This document shows positions 9,397 to 17,742 of a stretch of 64,000 nt of DNA, one piece after another (within the stretch, counting starts at the first letter, position 1; every line of letters starts with the position of its first letter). The DNA lies in contig NZ_CP113977.2 of assembly GCF_026870175.2 (NCBI RefSeq), positions 2,418,001-2,482,000 on the forward strand, read 5' to 3'. The notes under the pieces were generated by a model. The model was not told the DNA's origin. It saw only the letters and a list, made by a program, of their open reading frames with translations, and did not search any database. The translations under genes were made by a program, and so were the position numbers. The DNA comes from Flavobacterium aestivum. GTDB taxonomy: Bacteria > Bacteroidota > Bacteroidia > Flavobacteriales > Flavobacteriaceae.

Positions 9397-10077
9397 TTAA
9401 ATAGCAATTCCTAGACGAGATTGGAATTCTTTTTTACCCTTTGCAGTTACAATGAGTGCTCTTGAGTCTTTGGTTTTACGAAGCCAATCTTCGAGTAACA
9501 TTTTATCTAGTAATGCTGTGGCAAGTGAACCAGCTATATGTGGTCTTCTTTCACTCCAATCTAAACAAGGTCGAAGAAAAGAACGCTTTTGTTGTTTTAA
9601 AGTGGTTAATGGAATTCCAAATTCAGTAAACCATTTTTCACCTTCGGAACTTATCTCAAATCTTCCAGAGGTGTCAATCAGTAATTGTTGTTGCAATAGA
9701 CTATCAGTTAGAGCTACACCTACTTTTCCTGCCAAATGATCATAACAAGTTCTACAATGTTTTATGCCAGAGACTTTTTCGGTTTTGGTGTTTTGAGTAC
9801 TTATTGATGGTGGTACCAAACTTATCATAGCTTCAATGGCATATGCAATCTCTTTTCTGGCAAAACGGTAGTATTTATGCCTCCCTTGACTTTCTACAAC
9901 CAATAAGTCTGCCTGCACTAATTTAGTTAAATGCATACTAATATTCTGTGGGGAAGTATTAACGGCAATGGCTAATTCAGTTGCTGTAAAAGCTTTTCCT
10001 TCTAGTAGAGACCACATTATGGTTGCCCTGGTTGGGTCACCTATAAGAGTAGCGATTTGTTTAAATTGATTTTCCAT
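9397..10077 (-). CDS. ArsR family transcriptional regulator with C-terminal extension
   Basis: The 226-residue protein starts at ATG 10077 (MENQFKQIATLIGDPTR); nine codons upstream are open but do not match the family. Residues 1-90 are a winged helix-turn-helix: LIGDPTRATIM, then the recognition helix SPQNISMHLTKL, then the wing SQGRHKYYRF. The C-terminal half carries HCRTCYDHLAGK and RPCLDWSERRPH, whose Cys and His residues might sense a ligand or metal. It is divergent from the P450 gene with an 80-base gap, so it probably represses that operon and itself. Confidence 0.85.
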   Translation of the reverse strand: MENQFKQIATLIGDPTRATIMWSLLEGKAFTATELAIAVNTSPQNISMHLTKLVQADLLVVESQGRHKYYRFARKEIAYAIEAMISLVPPSISTQNTKTEKVSGIKHCRTCYDHLAGKVGVALTDSLLQQQLLIDTSGRFEISSEGEKWFTEFGIPLTTLKQQKRSFLRPCLDWSERRPHIAGSLATALLDKMLLEDWLRKTKDSRALIVTAKGKKEFQSRLGIAI

Positions 10078-10131
10078 TTTATAGACATCGACAGTTAAGT
10101 GCAAAATGAAGTGTTAGCAGGTAAAGGTAAT

Positions 10132-10139
10132 TATCTTTG
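10132..10139 (+). promoter_or_regulatory. Candidate -7 box of the P450 operon promoter
   Basis: TATCTTTG is an exact match to the Bacteroidota -7 consensus TAnnTTTG and lies 18 bases before the P450 start at 10158. No clear -33 TTTG is seen upstream, so activation or weak basal use is possible. It is in the divergent gap that should also hold the ArsR operator. Confidence 0.5.
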
Positions 10140-10157
10140 TAAAATAATTTAGAAACC

Positions 10158-11321
10158 ATGACAACAACTTTATTCTTACAGTCGGAAATTCAAGATCCTT
10201 ATAGTCTTTATAAAAAGATGATAACTCAGGACCCTGTTTATTGGGATGAGGAAAACCAAATTTGGGCACTCTATTCGTATGATGCCTGTGTATCAATTCT
10301 CAATAATAATTTGGCTCATATTCCAGAGATTAATCCAAATAACGAACAGGGTTTAAACGACAGCGCTTTAGAAATATCGAATCAGTTAGCACGCCTGAGT
10401 AATGGAGCTCAGCATGATATATCAAGGGAAGTGGCTATGTTTTTGTTTTCTAAGATGAATGTCGTGGATACTTACAAAATTCTAGAAGAGTTGATAGAAA
10501 GTAGAGAAAACAAATCTGAATTGAATTGGGTAAATTCTGTTTGTAAAAAATTGCCGGTGTTGGTGGTTTTGAAAAGTTTTGATTTTAATGGTAAAGATTC
10601 CCTTTTCATTTTAGAAAATATAGGGCAACTTATACAAATAATGTTGCCAAACAAAACTCAAACACAGGTGGATTCTATTAATACAATTGCAAAGGAGATT
10701 TATGCAATTGCCGAAAAAAATATAGTTACTTCAGCTTTTTATGCTACTTTAGAGAAAACACTTTTTGAAAAGTATAAAATAAGTGCAAAAGAAATTTTGT
10801 CATTGTGTGTGAGTAACATAATTGGGTTGTTTATTCAAAGTTATGATGCAGGACGAGGGCTTTTGAGTAATGCTTTACTCCAAATACTAAATAAGGAACA
10901 TTCCCTTTTGAAGTTAGCTATTAATAGAGATTGGATGCAAAGTATGATAATCGAATCATTGAGATTTGACCCACCTATTCATACTACTCGTAGGGTTGCA
11001 GTTGGTGATATTGTTCTGAATGATAAGGTAATCAAAAAAGGAGATAAAATGATTTTAGTACTTGCCTCTGCCAATCGAGATTCAAAACAATTTTTAAATC
11101 CTGAAGATTTTGATTCAACACGTGTAAATAATGGTGACCATTTAACCTTTGGTATTGGAGGACATGGATGTTTGGCTAAACATTTTTCGATACGATTAGG
11201 TACCGATGCTTTATTGTATTTATTTGAACAATATAAAAATGTCTCGCTTCTCGATGAAAATATTGAATACGAACCCTTATCGAATGCTAGACTTCCTAAG
11301 AATATTTTAGTTTCAATTTAA
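10158..11321 (+). CDS. Cytochrome P450 with atypical I-helix
   Basis: P450s are heme-thiolate monooxygenases needing electrons from a ferredoxin system. In this 387-residue soluble protein the K-helix ExxR is E266-R269 (ESLRFDPP), and the heme loop is FGIGGHGCLAK with the ligand Cys338. HDISREV (about 86-92) fits the C-helix heme-contact region. The I-helix (about 219-234, GLFIQSYDAGRG) lacks the usual acid/alcohol pair (Asp/Glu-Thr) for oxygen activation. Such P450s can be peroxygenases, use substrate groups for protonation, or do non-standard chemistry. It is followed 12 bases later by an ABM-domain protein and controlled, by inference, by the divergent ArsR. No ferredoxin gene is nearby. 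Confidence 0.88.
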   Translation: MTTTLFLQSEIQDPYSLYKKMITQDPVYWDEENQIWALYSYDACVSILNNNLAHIPEINPNNEQGLNDSALEISNQLARLSNGAQHDISREVAMFLFSKMNVVDTYKILEELIESRENKSELNWVNSVCKKLPVLVVLKSFDFNGKDSLFILENIGQLIQIMLPNKTQTQVDSINTIAKEIYAIAEKNIVTSAFYATLEKTLFEKYKISAKEILSLCVSNIIGLFIQSYDAGRGLLSNALLQILNKEHSLLKLAINRDWMQSMIIESLRFDPPIHTTRRVAVGDIVLNDKVIKKGDKMILVLASANRDSKQFLNPEDFDSTRVNNGDHLTFGIGGHGCLAKHFSIRLGTDALLYLFEQYKNVSLLDENIEYEPLSNARLPKNILVSI

Positions 11322-11333
11322 TAAAAAAGAACC

Positions 11334-11690
11334 ATGATTGCAGTAATTTTTGAAGTAATTCCCAGTGAGGGAAAAAAAACAGAATATTTAGAAATCGCTT
11401 CTCAATTAAGACCTGAATTGGATAAAATTGATGGGTTTATTTCTATTGAAAGATTTCAGAGTTTGAATGATCCGGAAAAAGTATTGTCTTTATCATTTTG
11501 GAAAGATGAAGAAAGTATCCAACAATGGAGGAGCCTTGAGATGCACCGTTGGGCACAATCCAAAGGCAGAGATGGGATATTTAAAGACTATCATCTTCGA
11601 ATAGCTGACGTAAAACGGGATTATGGAATGTTTGATAGAAATGAAGCTCCTACAGATAGTAAAACATTTCACTCTAGAAATCAAGAGTAA
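11334..11690 (+). CDS. Antibiotic biosynthesis monooxygenase (ABM) domain protein
   Basis: The 118-residue protein is a ferredoxin-like dimeric alpha+beta barrel typical of the ABM family. Motifs are IAVIFEVIP at the start, LDKIDGFISIERFQS, LSFWKDEESIQQWR, and the long C-terminal form HRWAQSKGRDGIFKDYHLRI. Members oxidise aromatic or quinol substrates without metal, or degrade heme; the substrate here is unknown. It is in one operon with the P450 (12-base gap), suggesting two oxidation steps on the same compound. A hairpin terminator follows. Confidence 0.85.
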   Translation: MIAVIFEVIPSEGKKTEYLEIASQLRPELDKIDGFISIERFQSLNDPEKVLSLSFWKDEESIQQWRSLEMHRWAQSKGRDGIFKDYHLRIADVKRDYGMFDRNEAPTDSKTFHSRNQE

Positions 11691-11710
11691 TTTTATATTG
11701 ATTTTGGATA

Positions 11711-11746
11711 TAGATTCAGCAATGGAATTTCTTTTTGTTGAATCTA
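11711..11746. terminator. Hairpin terminator after P450-ABM operon
   Basis: A 12-base stem with one G-T pair (11711-11722 with 11735-11746) is followed by TTTT. It also lies just beyond the stop of the convergent gene at 11750. Confidence 0.75.
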
Positions 11747-11749
11747 TTT

Positions 11750-12304
11750 TTAACCTTTTGCAGAAGAATATTTATTTTTGGCAACAGCCAATAAAGTTAT
11801 GATAAGAATAATGAAATAAATGGTAGTGAGTATGCTTTTTAAAACTGAAAAAACATTTGTGATCTGAACTTGTAAATCACTAATGTTTGGGTAATCTTTC
11901 AGCATTTTTATAATCCCAATATTTTCACCATAATCAAATAGTCCCGAAAATAGCGGAATCAAACACAAATAGAATAATGGACTGTCTAGTTTTTCTAATT
12001 TGTTTAGGAAATAAGCAAGTACCAAGCAGGAGCTAATTCCAAAAAGAACTGGATATATTAGGTCTAATGGAAGTTGATGATATAAATAGGCATCTCTACC
12101 TTGTGTTCCTAATGCACTAAAAAGTGTGTTGACATAATGTATATCGTAACCCGTAGGCATCATATCTAAGATTTTCATGCCGCCAGAATGATGCATTACT
12201 TCAGCAATAGTAACAACAAGCATAATGGCGTACACTATATTAGAAAGTATAAACAGTAATAAAACTTTTTTGCCGCTTATATTTTTCTTAATAAAATCTT
12301 TCAT
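11750..12304 (-). CDS. Hypothetical membrane protein downstream of cysM
   Basis: I start at ATG 12304 (MKDFIKKNIS), 4 bases after the cysM stop; the longer frame overlaps cysM. The 184 residues include about five hydrophobic segments: near 12-32, 55-70, 80-100, 110-128 and 150-175. FSGLFDYGENIGI is a possible conserved loop. I do not recognise the family. Position makes it the last gene of the cysE-cysM operon, but a role in sulfur metabolism is only a guess from context. Confidence 0.7.
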   Translation of the reverse strand: MKDFIKKNISGKKVLLLFILSNIVYAIMLVVTIAEVMHHSGGMKILDMMPTGYDIHYVNTLFSALGTQGRDAYLYHQLPLDLIYPVLFGISSCLVLAYFLNKLEKLDSPLFYLCLIPLFSGLFDYGENIGIIKMLKDYPNISDLQVQITNVFSVLKSILTTIYFIILIITLLAVAKNKYSSAKG

Positions 12305-12308
12305 CTCA

Positions 12309-13196
12309 TTAGTCAAACAAATCCGAAGATAGATAACGATCTCCGCGGTCACAAATAACGGCTACCACAACACCTGATTCAAGTTGATTGGCAATTTTTA
12401 CGGCTACAGCTACAGATCCTCCGCTGCTCATACCTGCAAAAATACCTTCTTCTTTAGCTAATCTTTTGGTCATTTCACGAGCCTCTTTTTCGCTAATATC
12501 TATAGTAGTGTCTACTTTTGAGGCATCAAAAATTTTAGGTAAATATTCCTGTGGCCATTTTCTAATACCCGGAATTTGTGAACCTTCACTAGGTTGTGCC
12601 CCTATGATTTGAATATTTGGGTTTTTCTCTTTCAAGTATGTTGAGGTACCTATAATAGTTCCTGTTGTTCCCATAGCCGATACAAAATGGGTTACAGTTC
12701 CATCTGTATCATTCCAGATTTCTGGACCAGTAGTTTTGTAGTGTGCTTTCCAGTTATCGTCATTGGCAAACTGATTTAGCATAACATAACCACCTTCGGC
12801 AACTTTTTGGTCGGCATAATCTCGAGAACCTATTATTCCTAAACTGGCAGGTGTCTGAATTACTGTGGCACCATAGGCTTGCATGGTTTGTGTACGCTCA
12901 ATGGTAGAATCCTCCGGTAATACTAATTCTATTTCTATATTGAATAATTGCGCTATCATGGCCAAAGCAATTCCGGTATTGCCACTTGTAGCTTCAATTA
13001 ATTTGTCTCCTTTTTTAATATCACCTCTTTCAACAGCGGATGCAATCATATTATAAGCAGCACGGTCTTTTACACTGCCTCCAGGATTGTCACCTTCGAG
13101 TTTCAATAAAAGTTTTACATTTTTATTTTCTACTAAACGGGTTGTTTCTACCAATGGTGTATTCCCGATTAATTCTACTAATTTATAGGTCTTCAT
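12309..13196 (-). CDS. cysM: Cysteine synthase B (O-acetylserine sulfhydrylase)
   Basis: This PLP enzyme joins O-acetylserine and sulfide (or thiosulfate in CysM) to make cysteine. The 295 residues show the PLP lysine K43 in GGSVKDR, the substrate loop [12 protein letters not shown], the phosphate-binding loop GTTGT, and SSGGS near the end. The GGSVKDR form and length favour CysM over CysK. It sits 1 base after cysE, so the acetyltransferase and synthase are made together. A second synthase (cysK) lies at 19148. Confidence 0.92.
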   Translation of the reverse strand: MKTYKLVELIGNTPLVETTRLVENKNVKLLLKLEGDNPGGSVKDRAAYNMIASAVERGDIKKGDKLIEATSGNTGIALAMIAQLFNIEIELVLPEDSTIERTQTMQAYGATVIQTPASLGIIGSRDYADQKVAEGGYVMLNQFANDDNWKAHYKTTGPEIWNDTDGTVTHFVSAMGTTGTIIGTSTYLKEKNPNIQIIGAQPSEGSQIPGIRKWPQEYLPKIFDASKVDTTIDISEKEAREMTKRLAKEEGIFAGMSSGGSVAVAVKIANQLESGVVVAVICDRGDRYLSSDLFD

Positions 13197-13197
13197 T

Positions 13198-13989
13198 TTA
13201 TTTTTTCTCTTTTATTTTGACTTCGGTTGTGGTGGTATTCATTACCACTGAATCTGCTGGAATTGATTTGGTTACCCATGAATTTCCACCTACAATGCTG
13301 TTCTTTCCAATTACGGTTGAACCACCCAAAATGGTTGCATTGGCATAAATGCAAACGTTTTTCTCTACCGTAGGATGTCTTTTTGAGTTCTTCAAGTCTT
13401 TACTCACACTTAGAGCTCCCAAAGTAACCCCTTGGTATATTTTTACATTCTTTTCGATAACGGTAGTTTCACCAATTACGATTCCTGTAGCGTGGTCTAT
13501 AAAGAAAGGTGAAGCAATGGTTGCTCCTGCGTGAATATCTGTACCGGTAATACGATGGGCGTATTCGCTCATTAACCTTGAAAAAAGTAATAAATCGAGC
13601 TGATACAATTCATGACTTAATCTATAGATTGCAATGGCATAAAATCCGGGATACGCTAGGTAAATTTCCTCAATATCGTTTGATGCAGGATCGTTTTCTA
13701 AAGTATAATTAGCATCTTTATTCAGATTTTCGAGTACGGTTGGTAATTTTTCTAAAAATTTATCCCAAGCAAATTCACATAAGTCTTGTGGTTTTTTGCA
13801 GGCAATCGAGGCTATTTCTTTGAATTGTTTTTCTAATTCATCAATACTGCTGTCCAGCGGCGCATTAGAATCAAATAAAGTGTAAAATAATTTCTCTGTA
13901 AAGGCTTCAGTTTTGGTCTTGATGCTATAATTTATAGATAAATGACTTTTTAAAGCGCTAATATTTTGGACAATCAGATCCTTGGTCAT
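13198..13989 (-). CDS. cysE: Serine O-acetyltransferase
   Basis: The enzyme acetylates serine from acetyl-CoA, the first step to cysteine. The 263-residue protein has an alpha-helical N-terminal half (about 1-140), then a left-handed beta helix with hexapeptide repeats (about 155-250). Conserved motifs are EYAHRITGTDIHAGA, FFIDHATGIVIGET, and VGGNSWV. The catalytic His is in IDHATG. It is the first gene of the cysE-cysM operon. The C-terminal tail is short and lysine-rich, without the usual Ile end that docks into CysK, so complex formation is uncertain. Confidence 0.92.
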   Translation of the reverse strand: MTKDLIVQNISALKSHLSINYSIKTKTEAFTEKLFYTLFDSNAPLDSSIDELEKQFKEIASIACKKPQDLCEFAWDKFLEKLPTVLENLNKDANYTLENDPASNDIEEIYLAYPGFYAIAIYRLSHELYQLDLLLFSRLMSEYAHRITGTDIHAGATIASPFFIDHATGIVIGETTVIEKNVKIYQGVTLGALSVSKDLKNSKRHPTVEKNVCIYANATILGGSTVIGKNSIVGGNSWVTKSIPADSVVMNTTTTEVKIKEKK

Positions 13990-14062
13990 GATTATTAAAT
14001 TGAATTGTTTTTTTATGGGATAAAAGTAAGACGTTTTTTAGAGATAACAGCAACGATTAGTT

Positions 14063-14083
14063 AAAGAATTAGGTTAATTCTTT
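14063..14083. promoter_or_regulatory. Candidate operator: perfect 9-3-9 inverted repeat upstream of cysE
   Basis: AAAGAATTA-GGT-TAATTCTTT is a perfect palindrome centred 84 bases upstream of the cysE start. It is close to a possible promoter with -7-like TACTTTTA (minus strand, about 14024-14031). The position and symmetry fit a dimeric regulator site. The regulator is unknown. Confidence 0.45.
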
Positions 14084-14205
14084 CCTAAATAAAAGGGTTC
14101 GAGAATGATATAACATAATTGTTACTTTTTGGAAATTATATCACATTTTGTTTTTTTGACTTGATGCTGTAACCGATTTTTAGAACTATTATATGCGTCA
14201 AATTT

Positions 14206-14742
14206 TTATTTTTTATCGGCTCGCTTGTAATGAAGTTGAACCAATCCTTTGTCAAATTGTTTTGTTGAAATAAGCTCTAATTTTTGTTCCGGTCTCCCGT
14301 CCTTAAAAAGTTTTATTCCGTTGCCAACAAAAATTGGAATAATTGAAATGATGAATTCATCAATAAGATCGTCTTCGAGTAGTTCATTTACGATTTCTGC
14401 CCCACCATCACAAAATATATTTTTACCTTTTTCTGCTTTAAGTTGGTTTATAAGTTCTTTAAGATTTCCAGAATAGAATTTTACAGAACCAATATCGGGT
14501 CTTGGACTTCGAGTTATGATATAGGTATCTTTATTAGCGTGCGGAAAACCAAACCCCATCGAAATTACTTTATCGTATGTTTTGCGCCCAACTATAACAG
14601 TGTCAACTGATTTTATAAATTCTGCATATCCATAATCTTCTCCTTCTTGTTCAACAATAGAAAGAAAACTTAGATCATCATTTGGTTTAGCTATATAACC
14701 GTCTAAACTTGTGGCTATATATAAAAATACTTTTCTGTTCAT
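14206..14742 (-). CDS. Dihydrofolate reductase family protein (RibD C-terminal type)
   Basis: The 178-residue protein has the DHFR/RibD-C fold: ATSLDGYIAKPNDDLSFL at 10-27, VIVGRKTYD at about 49-57, CDGGAEIVNELL and the loop IPIFVGNGIKLF. These are the NADPH-binding and structural motifs of the YwjB/YyaP-like reductases. Real substrate is unknown; it is not the standard FolA. It lies 43 bases downstream of the SGNH hydrolase gene on the same strand and may be co-transcribed. Confidence 0.85.
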   Translation of the reverse strand: MNRKVFLYIATSLDGYIAKPNDDLSFLSIVEQEGEDYGYAEFIKSVDTVIVGRKTYDKVISMGFGFPHANKDTYIITRSPRPDIGSVKFYSGNLKELINQLKAEKGKNIFCDGGAEIVNELLEDDLIDEFIISIIPIFVGNGIKLFKDGRPEQKLELISTKQFDKGLVQLHYKRADKK

Positions 14743-14785
14743 TTTTAAATAGTTTAGTTTAATTGGTATTGCCCAATAATTAATT

Positions 14786-15412
14786 TTATAGATTAGCGAT
14801 AGTAGCTTCTACGATAGGTCCCATAACACGATAGCCTTCTTTATTGGGGTGAACACCATCTTTGGAGTAAATAGAGTTTAAACCTTTTCGCTGATCTACC
14901 ATAGCCGAATAATAATCAACATACGGAATGTTATTGGTTTTGGTGTATTTTACAATCATATTATTAAGCGTTTCGATTTTATCAGCTGGCTCAAGACCAG
15001 ATTTCCAAGGATAATCATAAGCAGGAAGAACGGAACTGAGAATGACTTTTATTCCATTGGCTTTGGCTAACTCACACATAGAAATAAGATTGCCTAAAAT
15101 TATTTCGAGTGTTGTAGGACCTGTGTTTTCGGCAATATCATTAGTTCCGGCTAAGATAACTACAATTTCGGGTTTCAACTCAATAACATCTGGTCTAAAA
15201 CGCAGTAGCATTTGCGGGGTAGTTTGACCACTTATTCCTCTATTAATATACGTTTTCCCAATAAAAAAATCAGGGGAAGCGGAGCTCCAGTTTTCCGTAA
15301 TGGAATCGCCAAAGAAGACGATTCTTTTTTCTCCAGTAGCAGGAGGAGCAAGGAGCGTATTTTTATTTTTGTATTTGTTTAAATTTGCCCAGTCTTTTGC
15401 TTTTGCCGCCAT
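14786..15412 (-). CDS. SGNH/GDSL hydrolase
   Basis: The four SGNH blocks are all present: Ser37 in FFGDSIT, Gly62 in GISGQT, Asn91 in AGTND, and the Asp185/His188 pair in DGVHPN. This is the platelet-activating-factor acetylhydrolase-like subgroup of esterases that often deacylate sugars or lipids. Unlike many relatives in Bacteroidota, this 208-residue copy starts MAAKAKDWANL and has no signal peptide. It is therefore predicted cytoplasmic, unless the true start is different; no upstream in-frame extension is evident. Substrate unknown. Confidence 0.88.
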   Translation of the reverse strand: MAAKAKDWANLNKYKNKNTLLAPPATGEKRIVFFGDSITENWSSASPDFFIGKTYINRGISGQTTPQMLLRFRPDVIELKPEIVVILAGTNDIAENTGPTTLEIILGNLISMCELAKANGIKVILSSVLPAYDYPWKSGLEPADKIETLNNMIVKYTKTNNIPYVDYYSAMVDQRKGLNSIYSKDGVHPNKEGYRVMGPIVEATIANL

Positions 15413-15502
15413 AATGATTGTTAATAGTAGTATTTGGGTATTTTGAATTTAATTTTCCTAGATTATTAGTTGCAAAATACAGCTTCGTAAAATTGAATAT
15501 GC

Positions 15503-15961
15503 TTAATTTTTTACACGTTTATATCTTTCGGTGATTATTCGGTCAACACCCAGTTTTTCTACTTTTTCAACGCCTTGTTGTGTTAGGGTATCGTTTTGTA
15601 TCGAAATTTTAAATTCAAATTTATTGTTTTCCCATTCTCTGTGAATGAAGTATTCCAAATATTCAGTATAGGTGTCATTGACCAAAGTATATTTTCCTGC
15701 TCCTGCTGCAAATGTTGGGTTGGGACCTTTGCCCATTGTTAAGTCGTGTTGAAAAAAAGAAAAGTGGGTTGGATTGATAATCTTTATCATTTTCAGTTTC
15801 GGATTAAAAGTAGAAAAAGTAGAATCTTTCTCTTTTGTTGTGGCCGAAATGAGTTCCCAAGTTCCAATAATTGGTAAATCACTTTGTTTGGTTTTATTTT
15901 GGTTAACACTACACGAATAACTGATTATTGCAATAAAAAACAGAGATAGCTTGGTTTTCAT
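15503..15961 (-). CDS. Lipocalin-like lipoprotein
   Basis: The 152-residue protein starts with a lipoprotein signal ending SYSC (Cys 17). It continues with IIGTWELIS, the start of many lipocalin-like (DUF4488-type) domains, then alternating beta strands with AAGAGKYTL and YTEYLEYF. These suggest an eight-strand cup binding a small ligand. No ligand can be inferred. It is a probable single gene 90 bases upstream of the SGNH hydrolase on the same strand. Confidence 0.7.
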   Translation of the reverse strand: MKTKLSLFFIAIISYSCSVNQNKTKQSDLPIIGTWELISATTKEKDSTFSTFNPKLKMIKIINPTHFSFFQHDLTMGKGPNPTFAAGAGKYTLVNDTYTEYLEYFIHREWENNKFEFKISIQNDTLTQQGVEKVEKLGVDRIITERYKRVKN

Positions 15962-16283
15962 TTTTAGGTTTAGTTATAGGAAATTATAAAAAAACTAAAA
16001 TACAATTTATTTCTGCATTTCGGATTTTTCCAAAAAGCTTTTCTTTTTTGGAACAAAGACAATGATTTTAAAATATGTGAATTAGTGCTTTTGCATTGAA
16101 AATTAAGTCTTTATGAGGAGGTGTTTTACTTTTTGGTTTGTCTCTGAAGTATGTTGAAACTTCATTTATTGGCGAACTGATTCATACCGCAATGGGGTAC
16201 AGATTTGCCGCGTCAATTTTGATAGTGATGTCTTAGAGTACTGGATTGTTACTTTATTTCCAGTTTGTAGATTTTAAAAAAAA

Positions 16284-16350
16284 GCCACAGAGATTCAAGG
16301 ATAAAAAAAAAAAATCAGAGAAATGAAACTCAATGAAATCGATCTGTGGC
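16284..16350. repeat. Inverted-repeat element with GCCACAGA termini
   Basis: GCCACAGAGA at the left end and GATCTGTGGC at the right end are complementary over 8 bases, enclosing a run of 12 A and matching AGA/TCA fragments. From memory, similar GCCACAGATT elements occur in many intergenic regions of Flavobacterium genomes, so this may be a degenerate copy of a dispersed repeat. This needs a genome-wide search. Confidence 0.45.
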
Positions 16351-16372
16351 AGTATTTTTAGAAGTGAAAAGT

Positions 16373-16406
16373 AAAAACAGTTAAAATCAGTGTTTTAACT
16401 GTTTTT
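16373..16406. terminator. Terminator of histidine decarboxylase gene
   Basis: A perfect 14-base stem (16373-16386 with 16393-16406) with a 6-base loop ends in A and T tracts on either side. It lies 23 bases past the stop at 16429 on the minus strand. Confidence 0.85.
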
Positions 16407-16428
16407 TATATCGTCAAAAAGAAGTGGT

Positions 16429-17589
16429 TTAGAAACTAAATTCTACTGTTTCTTCTTGAATTTCAACACAGTTTTCTATGTCGTTTATGAATAAATCAAT
16501 TTGTTCTTTGGTAACATTGGGCATACAAATGATATGCGAAATATCGCCTTCGGTGGCTAATTGCCATTTTGATTTTACTTCTTCAGGCGTTTTAGGAAAA
16601 ACAACCGTAATAGAGTTTGGATTTCTCCAGGCTGCAATACCTATATTTTTTAGTTTTTGTTCGCAATATTCGGCTACTTCCAAACTGTGTAAATAGCGTT
16701 TTCTTAAACCGTCAACTCCAAGTTTTTTGATTGCATACCATAAAAACAACGGAGAATGACCGTTTCTAGATCCTGTAATTGTAGTGTCTAGTGAACCAAT
16801 ATAGGAAATCCCTTTTGAGATTCTATCTCTATTGGAACGTTTCGTGATAATAACTCCGCTAGGAATTGGTGAACCTATAAACTTATGACCGCTGATAGAA
16901 ATACTATCGGCTCCATCTATGAAATCAAAAGGCAATCTAGGTTCCATAAAAGCACCATAACTACCTGATAAGGCTGCGTCACAATGAATGTAGCTGTCTT
17001 GTATAGCTAATCCTTTTAGGATATCTCTAATTTTTGATACATCATCTTTAGCCTCTTTCATTGTTGTACCAAATGTGGTAAGTACAATGGCTGGTTTATG
17101 ACGATTTAATTTTAAAGTATTTTCAAAATCGACATAATCAATCTCACCATTTTCTTGAGAACGAATAACAATACTTGGAATGTTAAGCAAGTGAATGTTT
17201 TTGCGGACACTATAATGAGTCGATTCCGAGTAGTATACCATCGCTTTTGGATATAATTCACGAGCTAGATACAATCCGTATAAATTACTTTCGGATCCAC
17301 CATTGGTTACATAACCCCAATAATCTTTTGGATTGGCACGAAATAATTTGGCGAAAAATCCAACGACTTCTCTTTCGAGTTCATGGGTTTGTACTTTGTA
17401 AGTGCAGTCCTCAAATGGATCCCCTAAATTGTTGATAGGGTATTTTAAAAAATGATTGATTTCTGAATAGTCAAAATCTTTTGAAACTGGATAACCCAAG
17501 AAATTGTCTCTTGCGTTTTCTATGTATTGATTCAAATCGAATAAACGTTGATTGTCTTGTTCTGATAATGATTCTGAAATGGATATCAT
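16429..17589 (-). CDS. hdc: PLP-dependent group II decarboxylase, probable histidine decarboxylase
   Basis: The 386-residue protein matches the short PLP-type histidine decarboxylases of Gram-negatives such as Morganella. The PLP lysine is K236 in SISGHKFIG. H125 (in ESTHYS) would stack on the cofactor and D204 (in IHCDAALSG) binds the ring nitrogen. NGGSESN (96-102) and GSRNGHSP are family motifs. The reaction would turn histidine into histamine. A related decarboxylase acting on another amino acid (for example valine) cannot be excluded. No transporter gene is adjacent. A divergent Lrp-type regulator lies 153 bases away. Confidence 0.8.
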   Translation of the reverse strand: MISISESLSEQDNQRLFDLNQYIENARDNFLGYPVSKDFDYSEINHFLKYPINNLGDPFEDCTYKVQTHELEREVVGFFAKLFRANPKDYWGYVTNGGSESNLYGLYLARELYPKAMVYYSESTHYSVRKNIHLLNIPSIVIRSQENGEIDYVDFENTLKLNRHKPAIVLTTFGTTMKEAKDDVSKIRDILKGLAIQDSYIHCDAALSGSYGAFMEPRLPFDFIDGADSISISGHKFIGSPIPSGVIITKRSNRDRISKGISYIGSLDTTITGSRNGHSPLFLWYAIKKLGVDGLRKRYLHSLEVAEYCEQKLKNIGIAAWRNPNSITVVFPKTPEEVKSKWQLATEGDISHIICMPNVTKEQIDLFINDIENCVEIQEETVEFSF

Positions 17590-17643
17590 GGTATTAATTT
17601 TTGGTAAAAGTAATTTTTATAATTTAATATGCTGCATATGAAG

Positions 17644-17660
17644 TTATATTCAAAATATAA
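17644..17660. promoter_or_regulatory. Candidate operator between hdc and the Lrp-type gene
   Basis: TTATATT-CAA-AATATAA is a perfect 7-3-7 inverted repeat 55-71 bases upstream of the decarboxylase start. Lrp/AsnC proteins bind AT-rich imperfect palindromes of about this size, so it may be the site of the divergent regulator. In AT-rich DNA such symmetry can also arise by chance. Confidence 0.35.
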
Positions 17661-17742
17661 TTCTATTTTTGATTTAAATTTCAGTTTTTTGATATTGAAA
17701 TAGTCGATTGCTGTTTTTAAAACCATATAATTATTCTGAAAA

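Larger units (their letters stand above)
15962..16428. other. 467-base gene-free region with an inverted-repeat element
   Basis: No credible coding frame is seen. It contains short mixed sequence without codon bias (16080-16250), then an inverted repeat GCCACAGA...TCTGTGGC around an A-rich core (16284-16350), then the terminator of the histidine decarboxylase gene. It could be the relic of a dispersed repeat or decayed gene. Confidence 0.4.

Noticed and set aside
10078..10104. Upstream start for the ArsR regulator
   Set aside because: The nine extra residues are not part of the winged-helix fold and extend into the divergent promoter.
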